This document shows, in pieces, positions 1 through 11,953 of a stretch of 64,000 bases of DNA. The position numbers were made by a program, and so were the translations under genes. Position 1 is the first letter of the stretch; the number at the start of each line of letters is the position of its first letter. The notes under the pieces were generated by a model. That model did no database searches. It saw only the letters and a list, made by a program, of their open reading frames with translations, and was not told the DNA's origin. The stretch comes from Antitrichia curtipendula (taxonomy: Eukaryota > Streptophyta > Bryopsida > Hypnales > Leucodontaceae). The stretch is taken from the NCBI GenBank assembly GCA_951230915.1, contig OX579639.1:19530001-19594000 (forward strand). Reading direction: 5' to 3'.

Positions 1-117
1 GAGGAGGTGGAGGATCCATGGCGGAGAACACCATCGCTAGCAGCACAAGGGAAAGAAGACTTCGAGTTTGCGGTGTTTGTAGACGGTGCGAGAGGAAATC
101 CCAGGCCGATACCATGA
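1..117 (+). CDS. Possible C-terminal end of an unidentified gene (partial at window edge)
   Basis: The first 120 bases are CpG-rich and differ from the AT-rich sequence that follows. Frame 1 is open from base 1 to a TGA at 115-117 and gives 38 residues ending FAVFVDGARGNPRPIP. Frame 3 is also open to a TAG at 123-125, so the frame is not certain. No family is recognised. It could be the tail of a gene that starts outside the window, or a fragment carried by a transposon. The call rests only on composition and on the short open frames. Confidence 0.2.
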   Translation, partial: EEVEDPWRRTPSLAAQGKEDFEFAVFVDGARGNPRPIP

Positions 118-1828
118 TAGCCTAGGTATCAACACTATACTCAGAAGATACCCAGGCGTTACTCGTGCTGCCCCTCTCCACAGGGTAGGGGCATCGGTAA
201 TGTGCAAATTTGTTCATGAGTGATGAGTCACTAATTCGCTAAAAATATCAAAAAGATCTCTTCAGTAATGCCAAGCTTCAATTGCCCTTTTTTATATTTT
301 GTTTTTGTTTTTCGAGGGAAAAGGAAAATACAATTCAAAGAAATAGTGCAACTCAGACGGAGTTTTAGATATATATTTTGGAACAAATGAGCATTTGCCA
401 CTTCAAGGTGCCCTAATTCACTAATTTATAACAATTATGCCAACAGACAATTTAGAGGAGTTTCATGATAAGTTAAATCAGGATCCTCGTCACAGTTTAT
501 ATACAGTATTACTTGTGATAAAATTAAGGTAGTATTGGATTTTTTTTTCAGATTTTCTTCATTCCCTCCCACTTGTACTCACCGGCTCAAATTTGGACAT
601 GGAATCCAGAATTTAATGGTATATGCCCCCGCCAAAGAATTCTTTTGCTGGCGGGATATCTGCTGAATTGAGCGCAATTCTTGGGTCCATTGTATTTGGG
701 CCTCCCACTGATTTAAAAAAAGGTAAGTTGGAAAAATCTGCCCCCTATTTTGTAGTGGTTAATTTTGTGTTTCTTGACCTCCACTAATTTGGCCAGGGTG
801 AACCAACCCTTTGCACGTCCCTGATGGAAAATGCTGAAACTTTTTGTTTGTCACACGTGACAAAATTTGCAAATTTTGAATTCATATTTGCAATTAGAGG
901 TCCCAAATTAGCTAGGAGAGGTGTAGTAGATAAATTAATCAAGCCCAAAATAGGGGGGTCTTTTAATTTTACATGCACCCCTAGAATGACTTTAGGAGAT
1001 GAGCGAGGGGTTTGGTTCACCCCAGTTACTAATTTGGGTTCTTTGGTTCTAAATAAAAATTCAAATTCTCCAAATTTTATCTTCCATAATAAATAATAGG
1101 TTTTTGAATTTTCCTCGAGGTAAAAACTTTTGGAACAAAGCTCCAAACTTATGAAACGCCCAAAGCATAACTCCAAAGAAAGACATCATCCGTGGGTCGT
1201 CGGGTTGTGTCAAGAGGTTGACAAAGCAAACTACTAATTTAATTCAATGTACCAATTTTATACCAATTTTTGAAGTTGTAAAAATTGGAAACTTCTCCTT
1301 AACCAAGACAAAATGACCCTATGATGACACGATTGAATAATTTCAAAATCCTTCTTTACGCATGCTCCAATTTTATTATTGTTTATGAATGATAATTTTT
1401 ATAGTTATTCTTTAGAGATTAAATCACATGACTTCTTTTAAAGCATAAGAAATTTTTGAAATTGAAATTACTTTCAATCTTTGAACAATAAGTGACAAAA
1501 ATTCATATCAAATACAAAATTAGCTCAAATAATCTGGAAATTTTCCCATAGGTGTACATGGTGGTAAGAATCATCAATGTATAAAATTATTATTATTCAA
1601 AATTTATTAGAATGTGGTTATAGATCCCAAGCTCAAATTGTAATAAAACTTTTATTTTGGGGCGGTTCAAAATTTTGAAAATGAATCTAGACATAGTAAA
1701 CTTCATTTTACAAATTAGATTTAAAACAAACACTTTTATGGATAAAATTCAAATCAAGAGCAAGAAACTAGTAGTTGCAAAATTTACTACAAGGCGATGA
1801 ACATGCCAGATGCACCTCCTCGTATAAA
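118..1828. other. Gene-free AT-rich stretch with one small fold-back
   Basis: No convincing coding potential is seen; the open frames near 784-1176 lie on both strands of one AT-rich block. An inverted repeat pairs AGGGTGAACCAACCC (from 795) with its near complement GGGGTTTGGTTCACCC (to 1023), enclosing about 200 bp. This may be a small MITE, but no clear target-site duplication was found. Confidence 0.4.
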
Positions 1829-1847
1829 TAAATAAATAAAAAAAAAA

Positions 1848-1917
<70 letters not shown>
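1829..1917. repeat. A-rich tract followed by (AT)n microsatellite
   Basis: A run of A-rich sequence (about 1829-1866) passes directly into roughly 25 uninterrupted AT dinucleotides ending near 1917. It lies just upstream of the TTAA-bounded element at 1965. Confidence 0.95.
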
Positions 1918-1919
<2 letters not shown>

Positions 1920-1964
1920 GCACTGAGAGCTTTTCCAAAACTTTTTACTACAAACACAACATTG

Positions 1965-2913
1965 TTAACCCCTAAAGTCCCATTGTCCCCCCAAGGGACA
2001 AAATGGATTTTGGGCAGGTTCTTATTGTCTCAATATTTGTCGTGATTTTCTGAATTTTTTGTGAAGATAGAAAAACAAATTAGATTTTCAAATATATAAT
2101 TTTTATTTCAATCAGAGCCTGGGAGCAAAAGTTATGGCACAAAAAAACTTTTTTTAGTTTGGCGGGCAGAAAGAATTATTTTTTTAGTTTTTTTTAATTT
2201 AAATTTTATTTTGTATAGATTATATTTTTGTGTACATGGGAAGCTTTGATTCATTCCATTTGGATTTGATTTGTGAAAGTTATGAACAATCTTGTTTCTT
2301 GAGCAATTAGAGCATCTTTTTAAAAAAATAACTTGTAGGATTCATTTTTTACCTCAATTTTCACAATTTAAAAAAAATAAAAAATTACACAAGGTTAAGT
2401 TCTCTTGCTAGAACAATCTCACCTTTGAGATTAGTATACTTCAATTCCATCTTAGAGCTATTAACAATTTAGATTTTCCTTTCACCTTGAACCTACTTCT
2501 ACTTAGCAATTTTTTAATGAGTGAAAACTAAGTGTGCTTTTTGGGGATTTTTTTCTTAGATTTTCAACTCAATTATTTATCATATAAAATTAGAAATTCA
2601 AAATCAGTAGAGCAAAGAAATTTAGTTAAGAAGGTTCAAAGTCAAAAAATGTAGATGAGCAAGGTACAAAAACAAAATTGTTTCCTTCATTTTAAACCCA
2701 AATATCTTGCAATCTACACAATCAAAGTTTGTGAAATTTCTTCCACACATTCTTATACTAGTCTGATACAAGATCCTACAATTAATACGCTAAAAAAACA
2801 TTTTAATTGTAGTATAAAAACTTCCAAAGAAACAAATTTAGCTCTTTGCTGTAGAAATGGCAATTTTTAGGGGGTTTTGATGGAAAAGAGACCTTGGGAC
2901 TTTAGGGGGTTAA
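1965..2913. mobile_element. Non-autonomous TTAA-bounded, piggyBac-like element (subfamily A, 949 bp)
   Basis: The left end reads TTAACCCCTAAAGTCCC. The right end is its inverse, GGGACTTTAGGGGGTTAA. TTAA outside CCC...GGG termini fits the piggyBac-type target site and CCYT end signature known for that superfamily. The interior has no transposase frame. A large part of the body aligns by eye with 13,078-13,978 (the stretch near 2230-2350 matches 13,340-13,450), so these are two copies of one family. Sola-type elements or another TTAA-targeting group cannot be excluded without a transposase. Confidence 0.7.
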
Positions 2914-3064
2914 CCAAACAAAAGTCGTAATCAACTCTTGCTTGACATAACGCGCTTTTTAGAACGCCTTTTTCCAGTCTAGAATAATGCTCTGAAATCT
3001 AAATGGGGCGGCGTCCACCAGTCAAAGAATATTTCACAAATATCTCGCAAAACTTGATTACGTC

Positions 3065-3185
3065 ATGGAACGAACCGTTGGTTAGAGAGTTGTTGGATAT
3101 AATCTGTTGTTCCACTCGCGATGCCCGCTGCTCGCTGGGACCAACAGATTATATCCAACAACCCTCCTCCCAACGTTCATTCCAT
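3065..3185. other. Long imperfect hairpin: candidate miRNA precursor or small fold-back element
   Basis: Bases 3065-3112 pair with 3138-3185 across a loop of about 25 bases. The core GTTGGATATAATCTGTTG is perfectly mirrored. Outer pairing continues with a few mismatches and one bulge (ATGGAA-CGAA against TTCG/TTCATTCCAT). Stem length, partial mismatching and loop size suit a plant MIR precursor, but a MITE remnant would look the same. Strand of transcription is unknown. Confidence 0.45.
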
Positions 3186-5508
3186 AGTACATTTCTCCCT
3201 TGGAGATTGGGATAATCACTCCCTCAATCCTTGGGAGTGAAATTAGTTTAATCTACAGAGAGTCATTGACTAGCTAGGAAGTTACAACTCTAGAAGCATT
3301 AGCTGACTAGGAAGTTGTAAAGACAAAGTCATTAGAGCATTGGGAAGTTGCCGCACTAGAGTCTCCTGCTACTGAGGGGGAGAAAAAGGCCCCCCCAAAC
3401 ATTGGTTAATAATATTATGAATGTGTTCATGCAGCTATGGGGGAAAATGGGATGAAAAAAATCACCTATTTTTTTCATCCTACACAACACCCTCCGTATG
3501 TCACTCACTCAAGTCACTCATCCAAACTGTACATGAAACATCCGTCCGTCTCCAACCCGTCCACATGGATAAGGTAGGAGTCTGTTAAAGCAACCCTTTT
3601 AAGAGCTGATTGCATTTTCAAGGAAGCTAAACACTCCTTGAAACAATTTCCAGTCAATGTCATTAGGAAGAAAAAATGGAATTCGCATCTAATCCAAATT
3701 GTTTCATATTTATTTTGGACCCTCATGGAATCAGTTACAAATTTTTGGAAGTTGGTTTCTTAAAAAGCGACCCCCCCCCCCCCCTGGGGTCTCACTCTTA
3801 GATAGGACAAAGTAGGACAAAAGCTTTAAAGTTTCACAGTGATGAGGTTGTTTGATGAGGTCGTCTGCAACATGCACTAGTTTTCTTTGAAGCAATTCTG
3901 AGGAGTTATCTGTGGTGCTAAATCTTTACACAGAGCACATTTTAAAGCAATTAGGTGTTGATTCGTAAATATCATCACATGGACTTTTAGCTGCCTTATT
4001 ATTACAAGGACATGTCAAATTCCAAGTGCAACAGAACGTACACCATTGCTACTACTTGAATATAGCTGGGGTCTTCCTTATTCCCTACTTTTCATCTTAA
4101 TGACCTGCATCAGCAAAACTGAAGGGGCCCAACTGAGGCTTCAGAGTTCAGACTTTTGAATTTTGAATCAAATGTTGGGCCTATTTTTAGTGGGATTAGG
4201 TAACATTGCTTTTGGTTGTGGTCACTTATTTACTATGAAATGGAATTTAAGGTAGTTAAAGTAGGAGGTCTGGACATAAATTGACCATTTAAGAGCTCAA
4301 ACTAAATTTTGACAAGGTGGAACTTCTTGAATTATTTTTCAGTAAATTTTTGTTGAAAGATAAGTGGAATTAGCATCTAAACCAAGTCATTTTATATTTT
4401 TTGGAGCTTTGCGGAATTAGTGGAATTGAATGCTTTGTGGGACAAAGCATGAGTGGTACAATGCAGTCCAAATTTTTTCTATGTTGAAAGATAGGAAATA
4501 TGGGTAATATTTCATTGAATTTTTTGTAATTTTATTTCTAAAATTGAAATTATTATATTTTTGGAAGCCCCAAAGTACTCCAAATCCAAAGCCAATGACT
4601 ATAATTTTTCAAGAACTACTTTACCACTAACTACTTCCTATTTTCTTGCTCACTAATTCATGTGCACTTTGTGACATGTGTCATGACTTTGTTAGTTCCA
4701 ACCTTGTAGAGGAGAAAAAAAACATTTCAAACTTTGGTGGGAAATTTGTTCGAGTCATGGTTGGAAATGGATGCACCTTGCACATTAGATATGGATTCCT
4801 AGTCAAAAATGGGTGGTCAAAGTATAATAAAAGAAGGGAGATATGCTAGATAGTTCAAAATGACAACATTTGGTGGATCAATCTTGGAGACACTAATAAT
4901 TAATAAGCAAAATCCATGTGGCACAATTATGTGATTTTAAATGAAGAATCCAATAGTGTCACTACTACAATTGGCAACTTAATAAAACCAAGAATTCAAA
5001 TGATCCATAGATTATATCCATATAGTAAGTGGTCTGATATAGCAATTGATCTAACCCTTTTGATATGTATGATCTATGGATTATATTTAACAACTTTTAT
5101 CTAATAGTCATCATTAAATTACTATTCCAATTTGCATTTTAGGATAAATTGCCACAATTCTAGAAGTGTAAATCATTATGTGGTCCTTAAGAGATTAAAT
5201 ATGTAATTTGAAATAACGTGAAATCAATCTCTATTTCGGACTTTATTGAAATAAAATGAATGTTAGGAACTTTGCATTGCAATTCCACACCAATGCAAAG
5301 CTTATCAAAATTAAACCAATCTTTTTCATTTCTCACTACATGTAAAACTATGACATAGTTTAGAGAATTTAGAGAATTTTGTTGTCATATTGATGCTTTT
5401 TTCATAGCATGGGTTCTCATTTATATATGTTCCTATTTGAACACATGTTTTCTTTTGTACAAATAAAATGACAATCTTTTTTGTAGTCATTTTATATTTT
5501 TCTCACTT

Positions 5509-5968
5509 CACTACACCAAAGATGATATTTAGTGTTGAGTGACATTTAGTGTTTTTACCCCCCTACTAGCTACAACACTAAATCTGAACTTGTCCACAAT
5601 TAGTGTTAGACTTGAATGTGCCGGCTGCAAACTTCAGAGCCTTGTGACTTTTGCAAAAATTCTTCAAATAAGGAAAATGAGATGTTTTTCGGCATCTACA
5701 GTTTTTGTGGATGCCGAAAAACATCTCGTTTTCCTTATTTGAAGAATTTTTGCAAAAGTTACAAGGCTCTGAAGTTTGCAGCCGCCTAGCCCTAATCGGT
5801 CCGATTCTGTCCGTGAACAGTGATATTCCGTCTGATATGACAACTCTGGTTCACATTTAGTGTTTGAATTGACATTTAATGTTACTTACTTTCATAGGGT
5901 AATTGGCTTTTAGTGTATGCCTTCGTATTTAGTGTACAAGACACTAAATATCATCTTTTGTGTATATG
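5509..5968. mobile_element. CACTA-like fold-back MITE with a near-perfect inner palindrome
   Basis: The ends are inverted copies containing AAGATGATATTTAGTG (left from CACTACACCAAAG at 5509, right ending near 5968). Multiple copies of the motif ATTTAGTGT lie just inside both ends. The centre holds a second inverted repeat, arms 5623-5700 and 5708-5783, nearly identical over about 75 bp and separated by only a few bases. The outer ends resemble CACTA termini, but no clean three-base duplication could be fixed. Confidence 0.65.
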
Positions 5969-6114
5969 ATTTCATTTATTTTCACATCATTTTAGATAAT
6001 TTCATTCACTATACAAAAATTATAGTCAATTTATCATTATTGATTTTTTTCCTTCAATAACGCTAAATGATTTAATATTTTATTTTTAATTTGCAAACAT
6101 CCTAATTAATAAAT

Positions 6115-6145
6115 AATGATGATAATAATAATAATAATAATAATA
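6115..6145 (+). repeat. (ATA/GAT)n trinucleotide microsatellite
   Basis: About ten consecutive ATA/ATG trinucleotide units are seen directly in the sequence. Confidence 0.85.
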
Positions 6146-6964
6146 CAAAAAAAACATTTAACATTGCTCAAAATATTTAATTTTTTGTATTTTAAAATCA
6201 TATTAAATATTTATTCAATTCTTTAGAGAATATTATATTGATTTACAAAGTGGATTTTAAACTTTTTTTTCTTCTTAAATACAATTTTTTGGTTAATACA
6301 ATTTTTCTAAATATTTAAATACAATTTTTTTGTTTTCATCTTTATTAAAATTTTCATCAATGTAAGTTTTTTAACATTCCACTTAAAAATAACTTGTGTG
6401 GTGTTGTGCACTTGTATGCATTATTTTCATTTTTCATTTTTAGAACAATTCATCCGTAATTTATATAAAATTTATAGAAACAAAGTTCAATTGAAAAACC
6501 ATTACTTTCACACTTTAGAACCAAATGTGCAAAACAACTTTGGTGCATTTCTACTCATTGAGAGCTTTTGGACGATGCCAAGATTGACATCAAAAACTCC
6601 TATACTTCATTTTTTATAAGTTAATTCAATTTATGGTCTTAAAAATTGCTCACAAATCCATCATATGTCCAAAAGCAATGATACCACTTTAGTACAACCT
6701 TTGTCAAGTCAAGCTTTCCAATGGTATAAAAAAATGATCAATGAGTGCATAAGTGGGGATATCTCAATGTTACATACAAAACAAACTAGAACAATTGTTA
6801 CCATTGTATTTTTATTTTTATTTTTATGCAACTTTTACTTTGCATACACAACAAAATAAAGGGTGCAAAGCCTCTACACTTTTGATTGATAATGAATTAA
6901 GGATCAAACTCTCTTCTTTAGTGTATCAATTATAAAATTTTGTTTTAATTAATTTAAAGGCTCT

Positions 6965-7091
6965 ATTTTTATTTTTATTTATTTTCCTTTTTTCTTCCTC
7001 CCCCTCCTTTTTCCTTTTTTCCCTCCCCCTCCCATTCTTTTTGCCTTTTTATCTAAGAGTAGGCCCCGGCGGCCCCCCCCCCCCCCCCCCC
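6965..7091 (+). repeat. Polypyrimidine tract ending in a 19-base C homopolymer
   Basis: Bases 6965-7050 are almost pure C and T on the plus strand, followed by GGCCCCGGCGG and 19 consecutive C. Such asymmetry can adopt unusual DNA structure and is prone to slippage. No gene is associated with it. Confidence 0.8.
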
Positions 7092-7684
7092 GAAATGTCC
7101 AATGCTGGTACATTGAAGAAAGTAAAATGTACCCTCAGTGTTTAGAGGTCGCTTTTTTAGAGACAGGTCGCTTTTTACAGACCCCTAACCTTAGTAAAGT
7201 TAAGCAAGAAAGTCTGGTCCCAACATCAAAGCCCACAGAGCGGTGACCGTGTCTTATATGGAAAAGTACTGTTGAATTTTGTTGAACCATCAACCCCTTT
7301 GAAAGGCACCCCTAAGTTACTAGTCCCCATAGTTTGGCAATGTGGTAATCCAGTACATTACACGTTGCAACAAGTGTTGAGTGGTCCGCCCAAAAGACAA
7401 GCTTGGCAGGTCCAAACGAATCCCCCCATGAATTCATTGTGCCAGGTCCACATGTCGTACCCATGGATGACCCATTTGTCGTACCAGTAGAGGAACCAAA
7501 GAAGCTGGGGTATCATAAAAATAATAAAAGCATAAAACTGAACAACAGACAACGTTTAAAGCAAACCATTTCCAGTCAAACGTCGAGATTGAATCAGAGA
7601 CCGGTGTCTTGCAATGGCGAGGCCTGAGGGCGGGTTGCCATTGGGCTCCTGGACCTCTGCGAATGGGAGCCTGCAGGAAGTTCT

Positions 7685-7935
7685 TTAACTCATAAACGAC
7701 GCAGAGGACGTTTTCTGGGTTGATGAATGACAAAGATGATCTTTTTTCCATGTAGGATAAAAAGTGTGCAAAATGTTTATCCTTTCAAATTTTGTGTGAA
7801 AAGGGAAAGGATCTTCTACAGTCAGTTTGTCTTCCAATGATTGCCTTATTCTTTTTTTATTGAAAATCAACAATTCTCACGGTACCCAAACAAATGATTT
7901 CCACGCTGAGTGGTTGATCGTTTAATAAGGGTTAA
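7685..7935. mobile_element. TTAA-bounded short element (subfamily C, about 250 bp), degenerate copy
   Basis: It starts TTAACTCATAAACGACGC and ends AATAAGGGTTAA. The body matches the element at 17,038 (...GACGTTTTC...GATGAATGACAAAG..., and ...GATTTCCACGG...) and the inverse of 48,979-52,069. The terminal CCC is CTC at the left end, so the copy is old. There is no coding sequence. Confidence 0.55.
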
Positions 7936-8237
7936 ATCGACCGGGTTCTAAATGCATCCCCTATCTAGGTATGGGTGACATGCTCCTTGAAAATATCTAT
8001 TACTGTCATTGACGAGGTAGGTAGGCTTGAATGGGTGATTCTTCTTTAGCCAACAATCCACACGGTATCCAAACAGATGATTTCCACGGGTAAGCAGCTT
8101 GTGGTTTTAATTAAGGGTTGAATCGACCGGGTTCTAAATGCGTCCTTTATCTAGGAACGAGTGATATTGCTCCTTGAAAATATCTATTACTGTCTTTGAC
8201 GAGGTAGGTAGGCTTGATTAAATGGGCGATTTATGGA
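7868..8237 (+). repeat. Tandem duplication, about 183 bp period, two copies
   Basis: The copy beginning CAACAATTCTCACGGTACCC at 7868 is repeated from 8051 as CAACAATCCACACGGTATCC. Both continue through ...ATCGACCGGGTTCTAAATGC... and ...GACGAGGTAGGTAGGCTTGA.... The duplication includes the right end of the TTAA element at 7685-7935 plus flank, so it arose after that insertion. Confidence 0.8.
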
Positions 8238-8398
8238 CCCTCCTATCTCACAAGGTTTTCCACTGATGTGTCGTACTTCAGCTTGTTGCTTCAAAATTAC
8301 AAATTACCAGTAAACGAAGTCTTCCTCCCTCCCGGCAATTGTGACACGTAGATTTGAAAAAAAGTTCCAAATCCAGTTTGTTTGTTTTTTCCCTTTGA

Positions 8399-8599
8399 AA
8401 AACATCCCCGGACTACCATCGATCGAGGCCATCGTACAAGCCCCCTCCTACCACTACAAAAAGCCTATTCGAGGCTGGACACCCGGAGCTCAACAAGTGC
8501 GTGGACATCCAGGTTTCGAAGGCCCGGGAGCCCAGCCGGGCTCTCAGAGTGTGTGCGGATTGTGGAATGAGCAAAAACAAACTGTACCTTTTTTTCTAA
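8399..8599 (+). other. GC-rich patch, possible worn gene fragment
   Basis: All three plus frames are open here because the patch is GC- and CpG-rich. The frame ending at TAA 8597-8599 reads ...FEAGHPELNKCVDIQV...ALRVCADCGMSKNK. The short stretch RVCADC followed by a lysine-rich turn recalls the first half of plant GATA zinc fingers, but the second cysteine pair is absent. A chance match is as likely as a real fragment. No start codon or splice context was fixed. Confidence 0.15.
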
Positions 8600-11500
8600 A
8601 TCACGAAGAGAAGGCGGTTCTTGGTTGGTTAGGTTAAAGATGTGAGAGCTGTGAGTGTCCAACTTCCAAGAGGACAGGACAGTCCGGAGAAGTACGTTAA
8701 GTTCAAAGGACAACGGAAGTGAGGAATCCCGAAATATTGGTCCACATCGAGTTTTTGTGTGTTTTTTGTGGTCCTTGAAGAGCGCATGATCATACGATAA
8801 GTGAAGGGCAGGGTAATGAACCAGAAAGGGTTGACGCGTGGCTAAAAATGGGGATTTGAGAAGCCCAAAGAATTGGATTTGGAACTGGTCATAAAATATT
8901 GTCTACACATAAAGTGGGTACGTCCTGAACCGCCACAAATTGGGATGTGGGTAATTTGAAGGCCGAGTAGTTAACAATGAAAATGAGAGACTAAAGAGAT
9001 GTGTGGAAAAGGAAGTAATGTACATTCATTTTTTTGATCCTGGCAAAATATGAGACTACAATAGGGGTACAAAGTTTTGAAAGTAGAGTACTTGAAACAC
9101 CTCATAGGCAACCTTCAGAGTGAACAATTGCATTTAAAAGCTTTCCCTACCAAAATATGAAAAGTAAAAGAAATGGAGTTGGAATTGTATTGTTTATATT
9201 TCCAAAACATATGCAAGCTAGTAAACCAACGAGCAACGTAAAGGCTTGTCAGAGACTTAAATCTTCAGGTTACGTAAGCTTCAAAGCTTGGTACATGTGT
9301 TGTAATAACATCGATGTAATCAAAAGCTATTGTATCTCATTCATTGACAATTTTCGATATGTGTTTAAATCATTTTAGGGTTTATTCTAGGGTGCGGTTT
9401 GAGGCATTGCGCAATTTGGGATGTATCCACCATAACTTAATTGCATTGTACTAGTTTGTCCATGGGAAATCAAACCCATTCCCCACCCTTTAACCCTTAA
9501 AAGACGTTGCAAGATTGACGGGCATTTTTGAAAGTCAAACTTGAAATTTTTCACATAGTTCTTGATTTTAAATGCTTTTAAGCTTGACTAAGAAAATGTA
9601 GTTCCAATTTTCTACTTTTATTCTACTATAGTTTTCTTCAAAAAAATTTGAATGGTAAATTTTGTGAAACTTTGAAGATAGTATCTTGAAAGATCAAAAT
9701 ACACCACATTTTACCTTTTCTTTTGGTGTGAGGTTAAGGAGAACATCAATTACACCATCATATTTGTCACTGTTATTTCTATTTTTCTTTAAAATTTCAT
9801 ATTTGAATTTATACATGACAAGTACAAACATATTTCACAATCTATACCAAAAAAAATTTACACTAGATAATTTATTTTTTGTAGTTAAGGAAGACAATAA
9901 GTTTCAAGAACATTTAATTTTTTCAATTTTACAAAAAGTAATTTTACAGAACTAATTATTTTCAAGTTTGAATCCTTTACAATAACTTTGGGGTTGCATT
10001 ATGTCTATTATTGGTGTCACAACATATTAGATGACTCTAGACCATGGTCTTCCTATGGGTGTGGATTCATGTTATGGCTATATATTACAAGACCCCTTAT
10101 TTTGAAAAATGAAGATCTCTATTATAATACTAGTATATTTATTATTCAAGTGAATTTTTATTTATAGTTTGAATTACAATATTAAATTTTTTGTAAACAT
10201 AGGATGGAAATTTAACATAATTTTGCCTAAAATCAATACAAAAAAATTTAAAGGAGTAATTGATAGCATGTTCTTCTTTCTTTAGAGTATGAAATTATTG
10301 AATTAATAATAAATAATTGGATGGCATTTGTATATTACTCATAACATTATGAAATATATTACTTAAAAAAATGCTTCTTCACTACCGTCCATGGTAGCTA
10401 GGATTAGCAAAAAATAGTTTCCAAAATAAATTCCAATATTTTTGGAGCTTTTTAATGAAAAATAAGGACCTTGAAGAATGTTAGTTTATATTTTTATAAT
10501 TGAAAAAATTTATTTTCTAGATACAATTGTGTATTTTCAAGGTATGACAACCATAATCATTGAGTGCTATATTCATTGCTGAAAATGTAACACATGTGTA
10601 AAAGTCTAGTCTGAATGGACCTTTGGAACCATGCTCTTGCACTCTTGTTTGGTTCCCAAGGACCACCTTTCTACGAGTGTTATGATTGCCCAAGGTTTTT
10701 TATGCGTAAACTTACCAATGCCAAACCATTGTATGATATCCTATTTTTAAGTATCTCCTATTGCTGTGCCTCTCAAGGTTGCGAGAGAAGAGCCAACTGG
10801 ATGCTAGATTTATTGAAGTAGTGATGTATAGATCTAATCAATGAATCTTGCAATTATAGTGACCTCTTTTTTGAACTTTGCAAATAGCATCAAAGTGTCA
10901 ATTGACTAAGAGTAAGCAATAGGGGGAGTACCAATTGCATTGGATCCGTCTTTAATTTTGTTGTCATGGCTCCATCCCAATTGCAAGGATTGATGGGTAG
11001 ATATGACAACCTAATTGAAAGTGCCCTTAATCCGCAATTGAGTCCCTATTAAAAAAAGAAGTAGATTAAGAGTTCCTAAGGCAAAATAAATTATATCCCA
11101 AGAAAAATCTAGCCCTAAGATCTTCATTTTTAAAAGTTTTATTGTTTTTTTAATCTCTACATGAACTAGTACAAAAACCTTGCCAAAAAATCATAAAACA
11201 CCAAATGTCCATGCTAATTAAATTGTTAAATAGTAGATAAAATCTGATTTTTCATCATATTGGTCTTCATTTGTTTCATGTGACTCTCATAGAAAGTTCA
11301 TGAAGTCTTTTATAATCCATCTCATAGATGCCAAGACTTTTGAAAAAAAAAAAAAAATACACAAAAGTTTTTATTTTCTTCAAGGACAAAAAGAAGTTGC
11401 ATCCAGTTTTGATGCCTTTCTTTCTTTGTTGGAATCTTATTGATTTCATTTTGAATTGTTGCAATAGAAGTTTGAAGGTGCTATAAAATGGTCTTCATGC

Positions 11501-11953
11501 ATGTTGAAATATTCATCGTGGATACATTTAATACTCCAATTTATATCCCTTAGTTCTAAGACACATTTAAAATAGGGATAGTCTTAGCCAACACCTTGCC
11601 ATATTCATTAATAGCAAAGCTATACCCAAATGGGCCTTTGGAACCATGCCCTCACATTGTTACTTGGTTCTCTAGAACCATCCCCTTTTTAGTAGTGTAA
11701 AGGCTCCAAACTTCATCTACATTGTGCACTTACCAAACTTGTTTAGTATTCTCCAATTGAGGATGCCTTCAACATAATTTGTTGTAACACATTATAATTT
11801 AGCTTGTTTCTATTGGGATCTCTTTTATTCGTCCAATTCCAAATCCTATGTAAAGAAAATAAATTTTTGATGCGCTTCTACAAATAATAATCTCAAATTT
11901 TAATTTCACATCAATTTGTCCAAAATAATAAGATGCGATTTTGTTTGTAGTTT
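8600..11953. other. Gene-free AT-rich stretch with a dispersed direct repeat
   Basis: No credible gene was found. A TTAACCCTTAAAAGACG element-type end sits at 9490 without an identifiable partner. A direct repeat is present: 10,605-10,800 and 11,620-11,760 share CCTTTGGAACCATG, TTGGTTC and further diverged sequence about 1 kb apart. The open frames at 9686-9955 and 10,615-10,821 are part of this repeat landscape. Confidence 0.4.

Larger units (their letters stand above)
3771..7091. other. Gene-free block bordered by two long poly-C runs; possible degenerate large transposon
   Basis: The block starts with 14 C (3771-3784) and ends with 19 C (7073-7091). Next to the runs are related inverted sequences: GGGGTCTCACTCTTAGATA on the left and the complement of TATCTAAGAGTAGGCCCCGG on the right. 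Just outside, AAAAAGCGACC (left) mirrors GGTCGCTTTTT (7149 and 7167). These could be worn terminal inverted repeats of a 3.3 kb element. Only short AT-rich open frames lie inside (for example 4646-4849, 4916-5104, 6398-6619), with no recognised domain. Confidence 0.3.

Noticed and set aside
7190..7260. Resemblance to 5S rRNA (GTTAAGC and GGTGACC words at a suitable distance)
   Set aside because: Only two short words match and the rest does not follow the 5S consensus, so a 5S gene or 5S-derived SINE cannot be supported.
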